From NCBI RefSeq assembly GCF_022829445.1, contig NZ_JAKSXY010000092.1:1-64000 (forward strand): 64,000 nt of DNA, in the 5' to 3' direction. Positions 48,421 to 55,538 of this stretch are shown here, one piece after another. The notes below the pieces were generated by a model. The model made no database searches, was not told where the DNA came from, and saw nothing but the letters and a program-made list of their open reading frames with translations. Positions within the stretch are counted from its first letter, which is position 1. Every line of letters starts with the position of its first letter. This DNA comes from Methylobacterium sp. J-068 (GTDB lineage Bacteria > Pseudomonadota > Alphaproteobacteria > Rhizobiales > Beijerinckiaceae). The translations under genes were made by a program, and so were the position numbers.

Positions 48421-49644
48421 ATGCACGGATTGGACAGACCGACGAACCGCCGCCTCGTCCTGGGTGGACTCGGGCTCGGCAGCCTCGGCGCCGCACTGCC
48501 GGCCTGGGCCGCGGGCTCGGTGAAGCTGCCTCTGCCGGGCGGCCCGGACGAGCGGGCGCTGACCACCGCCTTTCCGGGCAAGGGCGAGATGATCCTGCAG
48601 CGTACTCATCCTCCGCTGCTGGAGACGCCGTTTTCGGTGTTCGACGAGGGCGTGTTCACCCCCAACGACCGCTTCTACGTGCGCTGGCACTGGGCCTCGA
48701 TCCCGACCGAGGTGGATGCCGGCACCTTCCGGCTCAAGGTCCACGGCCATGTGGAGAAGGAACTCTCGCTCTCCCTCGACGCCATCGCCGGCCTGCCGCG
48801 CTTCGAGATCGCCGCGGTCAACCAGTGCTCGGGCAATTCGCGCGGCCTGTTCGAGCCGCGGGTGCCCGGCGCGCAATGGGCCAACGGCTCGATGGGCAAC
48901 GCCAAATGGACCGGCGTACGCCTCAACGATGTGCTCGAACGGGCCGGGGTGAAGGCCGGTGCCGTGCAGGTGCGCTTCGACGGCCTCGACGCGCCGGTGG
49001 TCGACGACGCGCCCGACTTCAAGAAATCGCTCGATCTCGATCACGCAAGCAATGGCGAGGTGATGATCGCCTACGCGATGAATGGCGAGCAATTGCCGCT
49101 GCTTAACGGCTTCCCGCTCCGGCTCGTGGTGCCGGGCTGGTACTCGACTTATTGGGTCAAGATGCTGTCCGACATCGAGGTCCTGGACAAGCCCGACGAA
49201 CAATATTGGATGAAGACCGCCTATCGCATCCCCGATGTGCCGGGCGCCAACATCAAGCCCGGGCAGACCGGCTTCAAGACAGTGCCGATCAACAGGATGG
49301 TGCCGCGCTCGTTCGTCACCAATCTGCAGGACGGCGCCAGGGTGGCGGCCGGAACGCCGGTGGCCATCCGCGGCATCGCCTTCGGCGGCGATTGTGGGGT
49401 GAAGACGGTCGAGGTCTCTGGAGACGGCGGAGCGACGTGGGTCCCGGCGCAACTCGGGGCGGACGAGGGCCCCTACAGCTTCCGCCGCTTCGACGGCAGC
49501 CTGCCGGCGCTGGCCGCCGGGACCCATACGGTCAAGGTCCGCTGCACAAACACCAAGGGCGTCGCGCAAGGCATGGACCGGGTCTGGAACGCCAACGGCT
49601 TCATGCAGAACGGCATCGAGACCGTGTCCTTCCAGGCCGCTTGA
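48421..49644 (+). CDS. sorA: Periplasmic sulfite dehydrogenase, molybdenum subunit (SorA-like)
   Basis: 407 residues. An N-terminal twin-arginine-type leader (NRRLVLGGLGLGSLGAALPAWA). The sulfite-oxidase fold follows, with the molybdenum-ligating Cys136 in VNQCSGNSRG and active-site Arg/His in DRFYVRWHW (84-90); a dimerisation domain makes up the C-terminal 130 residues. No haem domain of its own. The gene for a c-type cytochrome follows, as in the SorAB sulfite:cytochrome c oxidoreductase of Starkeya. Oxidises sulfite to sulfate in the periplasm. Preceded by GGGGAGAG and an ECF-type promoter. Confidence 0.9.
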   Translation: MHGLDRPTNRRLVLGGLGLGSLGAALPAWAAGSVKLPLPGGPDERALTTAFPGKGEMILQRTHPPLLETPFSVFDEGVFTPNDRFYVRWHWASIPTEVDAGTFRLKVHGHVEKELSLSLDAIAGLPRFEIAAVNQCSGNSRGLFEPRVPGAQWANGSMGNAKWTGVRLNDVLERAGVKAGAVQVRFDGLDAPVVDDAPDFKKSLDLDHASNGEVMIAYAMNGEQLPLLNGFPLRLVVPGWYSTYWVKMLSDIEVLDKPDEQYWMKTAYRIPDVPGANIKPGQTGFKTVPINRMVPRSFVTNLQDGARVAAGTPVAIRGIAFGGDCGVKTVEVSGDGGATWVPAQLGADEGPYSFRRFDGSLPALAAGTHTVKVRCTNTKGVAQGMDRVWNANGFMQNGIETVSFQAA

Positions 49645-49655
49645 GGAGAACAGCC

Positions 49656-49994
49656 ATGAACACGATCCGCCCTGCGGCCCTCATCACCGCGCTCATCCTG
49701 TCTCCCCTGGTGGCGCTCGCGGCGCCTGCTCCCGAGCCGATGCGCTTCAGCTCGCAATCGATCGAATTTCCGACGTCCGACCGGATCTTTCCGGACGGGC
49801 CGGGAGCCGAAGCGGTCAATAACAATTGCCTCGCCTGCCACTCGGCCGGGATGGTGCTGACCCAGCCCAAGCTCACGAAGGCGCAGTGGACCGAGACCGT
49901 GAACAAGATGGTCCACGTCTACAAAGCGCCGGTCGATCAACCCGATGTGCAGACCATCGTCGACTACCTCACGGCGTTGAAGCCGACGCCCTGA
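49656..49994 (+). CDS. sorB: c-type cytochrome subunit of sulfite dehydrogenase (SorB-like)
   Basis: 112 residues with a signal peptide (ALITALILSPLVALAAPA) and one haem-binding CxxCH site (NCLACHSAG); a Met in NKMVHVYKAP could be the second axial ligand. It follows sorA by 11 bases with ribosome binding site GAGGAG. It accepts electrons from the molybdenum centre and passes them to a respiratory cytochrome c. Confidence 0.88.
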   Translation: MNTIRPAALITALILSPLVALAAPAPEPMRFSSQSIEFPTSDRIFPDGPGAEAVNNNCLACHSAGMVLTQPKLTKAQWTETVNKMVHVYKAPVDQPDVQTIVDYLTALKPTP

Positions 49995-50038
49995 CCCCTC
50001 GGATCCCGAAGCCGCCGCGCTTTTTCCGTCGGCCTCGG

Positions 50039-50067
50039 GGAATAGACCGCGCCTTCTGGCATCTCCC
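50039..50067 (+). promoter_or_regulatory. ECF-type promoter of the propeller/sulfite-oxidase unit
   Basis: GGAATA at 50039-50044, 15 bases, CATCTCCC at 50060-50067, 112 bases before the propeller gene. Both blocks and the spacing are identical to the sorA promoter, while the spacer bases differ, as expected for a functional promoter and not a duplicated fragment. Confidence 0.72.
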
Positions 50068-50179
50068 CTGGGATATGCCTGGCCGGATCGGTCTCGCATC
50101 ACGTCATCTGATTTCAACCCCGCACTCACGGCCGGCCTCTAGCCGCCGAACGAGGGCGCATGCCCGAAAGACACGCTTC

Positions 50180-51163
50180 ATGACTGACGTCCGCGCCAGC
50201 CTCCGCGCCCTCCTCGCCGGAGCTGCCTTGCTTCTCACCCAGAACCAACCTGGATTCGCCGCCGGCTTCGACGGCGCAATCAAGAACAACGCGCTCGCCT
50301 TGAACGCTGCCGGCACGGTCGCCGCGGTGTCGAACAGCGAGGAGAGCGCCGTCATCGTCTACGACGTCGCCAAGGGCACGGTGCTGCGCCGCCTCGACGG
50401 CTTCGTCACGCCGCGCAACATCGTGTTCGCGCCGGACGGCGCCCGCTTCTACGTCTCCGACAGCGGCACGGGCCGGATCACGGTCTACGAGACCGGCACC
50501 GGTAAGGAAGCCGGCGTTCTTGCCGCGGGCCCCGGTGCGTTCGGCACGGTGCTCTCGGCCGACGGGACAAAGCTCTACGTCAACAACGAGGCCGCGAGCA
50601 CGCTGACCGTGTTCGACACCAAGACCATGCTGGCAGTCGCCGTGATCCCCGGCTTTGCGCAGCCGCGCCAGGGCGTGAAGCTGTCGCCGGACGGCAAGAC
50701 CGTGTTCGTGACGAACTTCCTCGGCGACAAGATCACGTTGGTCGACACCGCCACCAACAAGATCACTAGCGAGATCGCCGGGTTCGACAAGCTGCGCGCC
50801 ATCTCGATCACCAAGGACGGCAAGACGCTGTTTGCCGCCAACAGCGGCCGCAACACCGTCAGTGTGGTCGATGTCGCCGCCCGCAAGGTCACGTCAGAAG
50901 TTGCGGTGGGCAAGGACCCCTACGGTGCCGCGCTGACCCCGGACGGGCGCTTCGTCTATTCGGGCAACCTCAAGGACAACTCCTTGTCAGTGATCGACAC
51001 CGACACGCTCAAGGTCGTCGCCACGGTGACCGGGCTGAACGAGCCGCGCCAGGCGATCGCATTCTCCAGTGACAACGCCCACGCGTACGTCCTCAACCGC
51101 GATCTCAGCGTGGCCGTGGTCGACCGCGCGAAGAACGCGGTGGTTTCGACGATGAAGCCGTGA
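50180..51163 (+). CDS. Exported YVTN-type beta-propeller protein
   Basis: 327 residues. A signal peptide (about 1-27) is followed by some seven blades with the pattern FAPDGARFYVSDSGTGRITVYE, LSPDGKTVFVTNFLGDKITLVD, LTPDGRFVYSGNLKDNSLSVID. Such propellers act as periplasmic binding scaffolds or, less often, as enzymes. The operon and shared ECF-type promoter connect it to sulfite oxidation. It could be an assembly or docking partner, but no specific role is known. Confidence 0.85.
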   Translation: MTDVRASLRALLAGAALLLTQNQPGFAAGFDGAIKNNALALNAAGTVAAVSNSEESAVIVYDVAKGTVLRRLDGFVTPRNIVFAPDGARFYVSDSGTGRITVYETGTGKEAGVLAAGPGAFGTVLSADGTKLYVNNEAASTLTVFDTKTMLAVAVIPGFAQPRQGVKLSPDGKTVFVTNFLGDKITLVDTATNKITSEIAGFDKLRAISITKDGKTLFAANSGRNTVSVVDVAARKVTSEVAVGKDPYGAALTPDGRFVYSGNLKDNSLSVIDTDTLKVVATVTGLNEPRQAIAFSSDNAHAYVLNRDLSVAVVDRAKNAVVSTMKP

Positions 51164-51241
51164 AGCGTCGCGCGTCGGGGGCCTTATCGCCTTCGGCGCG
51201 TTCTCGTCGTCGACACGTCACGAACGCAGGACAAAGACCCC

Positions 51242-52327
51242 ATGCTCGGCCTGTTCCAGCGCAAGGACCGCCTCATCGTCCACGGCGAGGCGCTCTACAA
51301 TGCCGAGCCGCCGCTCGATCGCCTGCGCGCGGCGTTCCTCACCGATCAGGCCGACTTCTACGTCCGCAGCCACGGCGACATCCCGGACCTCGACGCCGAC
51401 AGCTACCGCCTGACGGTCGACGGGATGGTCGCCGCGCCGCTCGACCTCTCCCTCGCCGATCTCAAGGAACGCTTCGCGCCCGTCACCGTGACGGCGGTGA
51501 TGCAATGCGCCGGCAACCGCCGGGCCGACATGCTGGCGGTGGCCCCGGTCTCCGGCGACCCGTGGGCGTCCGGCGCCATCGGCAATGCGGAATGGACCGG
51601 GGTGCGGCTCGCGGACGTGTTGCGTGCCGCCGGAGTCGACGCGGGCGCTACGCGCCACGTCGCCTTCGAGAGCCACGACCGGATCGCGGACACGGACACG
51701 CGCTTCGGCGCCTCGATCCCGCTCGCCAAGGCGCTGGCGCCCGAGACGCTGCTTGCCTTCGCGATGAACGGCGAGCCTCTCGCCCCCGAGCACGGCCATC
51801 CGTTGCGCGTGGTGGTGCCGGGATTTGCCGGCATCCGCAGCCCGAAATGGCTCGCCCGCATCTCGGTTCAGGACCGGCCCTCCGACAACCCGATGCAGGC
51901 CGACGACTACAAACTGTTTCCGCCCGACGTGACGGCCGAGACCGCCGACCCGGCCCACGGCATCACCATCGAGGCGATGCCGTTGAACAGCGCGATCTGC
52001 GAGCCCGCCCGCGGCGCGGCGTTGAAGGCCGGCCGGCACGCGATCCGCGGCTACGCCATCGCCAGCGACCGCGCGGTCGCCCGCGTCGACGTTTCGACGG
52101 ATGGCGGCCGCAGCTGGGCGCAGGCCCGGATCGAGCGCGATGCCGACGCGCCCCACGCCTGGACGTTCTGGGAGATCGAGCGCGAGCTGACCGCCGGCGA
52201 GCACGAGCTCGCGGTGCGGGCCTGGGATTCCGCCGGCCAGACCCAGCCGGCCGCCCCCGACGACACCTGGAACTACAAGGGCTACCTCAGCGCCGCCTGG
52301 CACCGGGTGCGAGTGACGGTGGCCTGA
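51242..52327 (+). CDS. Sulfite-oxidase-family molybdenum enzyme, cytoplasmic
   Basis: 361 residues. The molybdenum ligand is Cys89 in VMQCAGNRRADM, and the substrate region is FYVRSHGDIP. The C-terminal dimerisation domain is complete (GYAIASDRAVARVDVSTDGGRSW). It has no leader peptide and no haem, so, like plant sulfite oxidase, it may use O2 or an unknown acceptor in the cytoplasm. It resembles sorA in fold but is clearly a different branch. It follows the propeller gene by 78 bases with AGGA upstream, so probably shares its transcript. Confidence 0.87.
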   Translation: MLGLFQRKDRLIVHGEALYNAEPPLDRLRAAFLTDQADFYVRSHGDIPDLDADSYRLTVDGMVAAPLDLSLADLKERFAPVTVTAVMQCAGNRRADMLAVAPVSGDPWASGAIGNAEWTGVRLADVLRAAGVDAGATRHVAFESHDRIADTDTRFGASIPLAKALAPETLLAFAMNGEPLAPEHGHPLRVVVPGFAGIRSPKWLARISVQDRPSDNPMQADDYKLFPPDVTAETADPAHGITIEAMPLNSAICEPARGAALKAGRHAIRGYAIASDRAVARVDVSTDGGRSWAQARIERDADAPHAWTFWEIERELTAGEHELAVRAWDSAGQTQPAAPDDTWNYKGYLSAAWHRVRVTVA

Positions 52328-52330
52328 CCC

Positions 52331-52702
52331 TCACGCCCAGAGCAGGGCGGTGGCCGCGAGGCCGGAGATCGCGATCAGCAGGGCCGCAATCCCGACGGTG
52401 AGGAGGCGCGGCATCATCGGGATCTCGGCATGGGCGAGTCGTGCCCGGATCGCCCGGTCACGCCACACGGCGCCGGCGAACGATGCGAGTGCGCAGGCGA
52501 TCAGGGTCAGCGACAGCACCTTCAGCGGCCAAACCGCGAGCACCTCCCGCAGGAAGCGCTGCGCAGCGAGGCCGACGCCGAGGAATGCGAGCCCGGTGCG
52601 AAGCCACGCCACGAAGGTGCGCTCGGCCGCCAGCACGGTCCGGTCCTCGGCGAGCCTCACCCGGGGATCGTCGGGGGGCACGGGTTTCGCGGGCTCGCTC
52701 AT
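52331..52702 (-). CDS. DUF202 (YidH-type) membrane protein
   Basis: 123 residues with three membrane helices. The family start is seen as RVRLAEDRTVLAAERTFVAWLRTGLAFLGVGLA. Function unknown. Last gene of the ECF sigma operon; its start overlaps the LysR stop as ATGA. It converges with the sulfite-oxidase gene with only 3 bases between the stops. Confidence 0.87.
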   Translation of the reverse strand: MSEPAKPVPPDDPRVRLAEDRTVLAAERTFVAWLRTGLAFLGVGLAAQRFLREVLAVWPLKVLSLTLIACALASFAGAVWRDRAIRARLAHAEIPMMPRLLTVGIAALLIAISGLAATALLWA

Positions 52703-53589
52703 CTGATGTTCGCCGTCGCGATCAGGTCAAGAAGCGCGTCAGCGGCCCGGCTGCGGTAGCGCTCCTTGTGGCGCAGCACCCGGAACGGCCGGCTCGGCAG
52801 GGCGAACGCCGCCCGCACCAGCGTTCCGGCCCGAAGTGCTGCGGCGACCACGGTCTCGGACAGTACGGCGGCCCCGCCCCCGGCCTCGACGGCGGCCCGA
52901 ACCGCCTCGTTCGAGGGCAGTTCGAGCGTGACCCGGAGTTGGGCCGGGGCAAGGCCGGCCTCCGTGAGCGCCACCTCGAAGGCCGAGCGGGTTCCCGATC
53001 CAGCCTCGCGCAGCACCCAATCGACCCCGGCGAGGTTTTCGGGTTCGAGGTCGGTCGCCCCGGCGAAGGCATGGCCAGGGGCGACCACGAGGACCAGTTG
53101 GTCCTGCGCGATGGTCGTGCTCGCGAGCGTCGGGTCGTCCAGCGCCCCCTCGACAAAGCCGAGTTCGGCCTGCCCCGCGCGCACCGCGTCGGCGGCGTCG
53201 GTGGTGTTGCCCACCGCCAACCGGATGGCGATCTCAGGGTAGGCCCGGCGGAAGGCGACGAGGTGGCGCGGCAGCCAGTCGCTGGCAATGGTCTGGCTGG
53301 CATAGAGGGCCAGCGTCCCGCGCCGCATGCCGCTGAGGTCGGCGAGCACCAGTTCGGCGGCCTCGGCCCGGGCGAGCACGGCGCGGGCCTCGACGAGGAA
53401 CATGCGTCCCGCCTCGGTCAGCTCGATCCCGCGGCCGACCCGGTGAAACAGCTTGGTCGCGTGCCGTCCCTCGATATTGGCAATCGCCGCGCTGACCGCC
53501 GACTGCACGAGGTTCAGCGCCTCGGCGGCCCGGGTCACGTGCTGCCGCTCCGCCACGGCCACGAAGATGCGGAGTTGGTCGAGGGTCAT
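52699..53589 (-). CDS. LysR-family regulator in the sigma factor operon
   Basis: 296 residues of the CbbR/CysB-like branch. HTH: LRIFVAVAERQHVTRAAEALNLVQSAVSAAIANIE; effector domain from about residue 90 (GTLALYASQTIASDWLP). Unusually for a LysR gene it is not divergent from a target but lies inside an operon, coupled by 4-base overlaps to the anti-sigma gene before it and the DUF202 gene after it. YeiH-type exporters are often controlled by LysR proteins of this kind (YeiE), so the yeiH-like gene is a plausible target. Confidence 0.88.
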   Translation of the reverse strand: MTLDQLRIFVAVAERQHVTRAAEALNLVQSAVSAAIANIEGRHATKLFHRVGRGIELTEAGRMFLVEARAVLARAEAAELVLADLSGMRRGTLALYASQTIASDWLPRHLVAFRRAYPEIAIRLAVGNTTDAADAVRAGQAELGFVEGALDDPTLASTTIAQDQLVLVVAPGHAFAGATDLEPENLAGVDWVLREAGSGTRSAFEVALTEAGLAPAQLRVTLELPSNEAVRAAVEAGGGAAVLSETVVAAALRAGTLVRAAFALPSRPFRVLRHKERYRSRAADALLDLIATANIR

Positions 53590-54395
53590 GGTTGCCGCGG
53601 CGGAACTGGCAATCCACGGACCTGCGCGTCAACCGCCTGCGCGACGGTCAACAGCCGCGCCTCGTCGGTGCGACCCGTGACGACGTAGGACATGCCGCCA
53701 TCGACCCAGGAGAAGGCGGCGACGTCACCCTCGCGGGCGAAGCGGAACACCGTGCGGCCATCCGCATCGCCCACGCGGCTGTAGAGCGTCAGCCGGGTGC
53801 CGTGATCGTCATCGTACATCAGCATAGCGGCGGCTTCGGAACCCGCCGGCAGAAGCCGGCCGCCCATCAGGCGGAAGCCGTAGGCCGTGAGGTCGGGGGT
53901 GGTCACCGCCCGGCCGAGGCGCTTCGAGAGCCACGTCACGAGGTGCGGCTTCTCGTCGGCGCGCACCTCCACCGGATGCACCGCCTCGACCACGAAGGTG
54001 CGGAAGGCCGCCACTGCGTCGTCGGTCGCCGGCTCGGTTCGCGCGAGCGTGACCGTGGGTACCTGCCGCGCGGCATGGCCGAACCAGCCGGCGGCACCGC
54101 CGACCGCGAGGCAGAGCACGGCCGCAGCCGCGATCGGAAGCCAGCGCCCAGTTATCGGGCGATGTCGCGAGCGGATGTTGGCCACCCGGAGCCGCGCCGG
54201 GATCGCCTCCTCGGCGATCGGCGCGAGGCGGGCACGCAAGCGCTCGCGCAAGGCGCGATCCGCCGAGACCTCGGCCGCCCGCGCGGGGTTTCCCCTGAGC
54301 CATGCCTCGACCAGCGCCTGCCGCTCCGGTTCGAGACGACCGTCGATCAGGCCGTGCAGGTCGTCCTCGCCGACCGGGCGCGGATCCCCGCTCAT
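53586..54395 (-). CDS. Membrane anti-sigma factor
   Basis: 269 residues. The N-terminal cytoplasmic part (1-80; DDLHGLIDGRLEPERQALVEAWL) resembles the sigma-binding domain of RskA/RsiW-type anti-sigma factors. One membrane helix lies at about 84-106 (WLPIAAAAVLCLAVGGAAGWF); a periplasmic domain of about 160 residues follows and should sense the signal. Start overlaps the sigma factor stop as ATGA. It would hold the ECF sigma factor at the membrane until an envelope or redox signal arrives. Confidence 0.88.
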   Translation of the reverse strand: MSGDPRPVGEDDLHGLIDGRLEPERQALVEAWLRGNPARAAEVSADRALRERLRARLAPIAEEAIPARLRVANIRSRHRPITGRWLPIAAAAVLCLAVGGAAGWFGHAARQVPTVTLARTEPATDDAVAAFRTFVVEAVHPVEVRADEKPHLVTWLSKRLGRAVTTPDLTAYGFRLMGGRLLPAGSEAAAMLMYDDDHGTRLTLYSRVGDADGRTVFRFAREGDVAAFSWVDGGMSYVVTGRTDEARLLTVAQAVDAQVRGLPVPPRQP

Positions 54396-54901
54396 TTCAC
54401 CCTCCTCAAGAGGCCGGTTCGGCCCGTGTCCAGAAAACTTCGCATCCGCTCCCGGGCTCGGCTTAACCGCGACATCACCGTGCCGAGCGGTACTCCAAGC
54501 ACCTGCGCCGCTTCGGCATAGGACAGATCCTCGACCGCGACGAGCAGCAGCACCGAGCGCTGCTCCTCGGGCAGGGCGTCGAGCCCGGCGAGCACGTCGC
54601 GTGCCCCCAGAGCGGCCTCGGGGTCGGCACCCGGATCGGGCACCTGCTCCAAAGCCTCAGCGCCGACATCGATGCCGCGCCGGCCCCGGCGTCGAACAGT
54701 GCCGAGGAACAGGTTGCGCTCGATCGTGAACAGCCAGGCTCGCAGGTCGCCGTCGCGGCGACGTCCGGACCAGGCGGACAACGCCCGCTCCAGGGTGTCC
54801 TGGACGAGGTCGTCCGCCGACTCGCGGTCGCGCAACAGCGCGACGGCGTAGCGCCGCAACGCTGGGATCTGCGGTTCGATGAGGGCGGCGATCTCGTCCA
54901 C
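54392..54901 (-). CDS. ECF-family RNA polymerase sigma factor
   Basis: 169 residues. Sigma region 2 at about 12-75 (ALRRYAVALLRDRESADDLVQDTLERAL) and region 4 at about 108-158 (LDALPEEQRSVLLLVAVEDLSYAEAAQVLGVPLGTVMSRLSRARERM). There is no C-terminal extension. Its gene is followed by the anti-sigma factor and preceded by a COG4315 gene 13 bases away. The promoter-like GGAATA-N15-CATC sequence in front of its own operon and of two sulfite units is the likely recognition site. Confidence 0.93.
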   Translation of the reverse strand: MDEIAALIEPQIPALRRYAVALLRDRESADDLVQDTLERALSAWSGRRRDGDLRAWLFTIERNLFLGTVRRRGRRGIDVGAEALEQVPDPGADPEAALGARDVLAGLDALPEEQRSVLLLVAVEDLSYAEAAQVLGVPLGTVMSRLSRARERMRSFLDTGRTGLLRRVK

Positions 54902-54914
54902 GAGGCTTTACCGA

Positions 54915-55298
54915 TCAGGGCTTGGCGATGTGCCATGCGCCGTTGAGGAAGCCGTCGCCGGTGATGTCGCCGGGCTTCGTATCCTTGGCGAAGGTGTAGA
55001 GCGGCTTGCCCTTGTAGGCCCACTGCATCGTGCCGTCGTCCCGCGTCACCATCGTCCAGTCGCCACTGGCAGCCGAGCCGGAGGCGGCCATCAGGGCCGG
55101 CCAGTTGGCGGCGCAGGGGCCGTTGCACATCGACTTGCCGCCCATGTCCTTGTCGAAGGTGTAGAGGGTCATGCTCTTGGAATCGACGAGCGCCGGCCCC
55201 TTGGCAGTCTCGGCGGTCATCGCAGGCGCGGCGGCCTGGGCGGCGACGGCGGAGAAGGCGAAGGCCGCAAAGGCGGCGCGGATCAGCATGGTGTGCAT
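54915..55298 (-). CDS. COG4315-type secreted protein
   Basis: 127 residues with a signal peptide (LIRAAFAAFAFSAVAAQAA). Two copies of the Yx[FWY]xxD motif are present: LYTFDKD and LYTFAKD, and a conserved Cys pair sits in SMCNGPCAANWPAL. Proteins of this family (Lipoprotein_15 repeat) are often encoded next to ECF sigma factors; their function is not established, but the conserved Cys pair suggests redox or metal chemistry. First gene of the sigma operon. Confidence 0.87.
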   Translation of the reverse strand: MHTMLIRAAFAAFAFSAVAAQAAAPAMTAETAKGPALVDSKSMTLYTFDKDMGGKSMCNGPCAANWPALMAASGSAASGDWTMVTRDDGTMQWAYKGKPLYTFAKDTKPGDITGDGFLNGAWHIAKP

Positions 55299-55335
55299 GA
55301 GTGAGTTCTCCCGCGGTCGAGCATGACCGCATCGG

Positions 55336-55364
55336 GAGGGATGTCGAATGGGCGCCTCTATTCC
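55336..55364 (-). promoter_or_regulatory. ECF-type promoter of the sigma factor operon
   Basis: On the minus strand GGAATA (55364-55359), 15 bases, CATCCCTC (55343-55336), 37 bases before the COG4315 start. It matches the promoters of sorAB and of the propeller gene in the -35 block, spacing and CAT(C)C core. Autoregulation is usual for ECF operons. Confidence 0.68.
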
Positions 55365-55384
55365 ACTGACACGCGAAAAAGTTT

Positions 55385-55402
55385 GGTCACGTCAGCGTGA
55401 CC
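55385..55402. promoter_or_regulatory. Perfect palindrome upstream of the sigma operon promoter
   Basis: GGTCACG-TCAG-CGTGACC, 7-base arms and a 4-base spacer, 21 bases upstream of the -35 element. The position is typical for an activator or repressor site. The LysR protein of the same operon is a candidate, but nothing proves it. Confidence 0.45.
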
Positions 55403-55538
55403 GCCGACTCGTCCTCAATTATGGCAGACGGTCGTCACCTAGGAGCAAACAGTGGACTGATGCGGCGGCGTCACCACTCTGAAAGGCGAAGATCCGAGAT
55501 TATGCCCTCGCAGGGCAAGATCGACTGCAACGTCCTGT

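Noticed and set aside
51164..51241. A fourth GGAATA-N15-CATC promoter before the second sulfite-oxidase gene
   Set aside because: Neither block is present in the 78-base gap; the gene is more likely transcribed from the propeller promoter.
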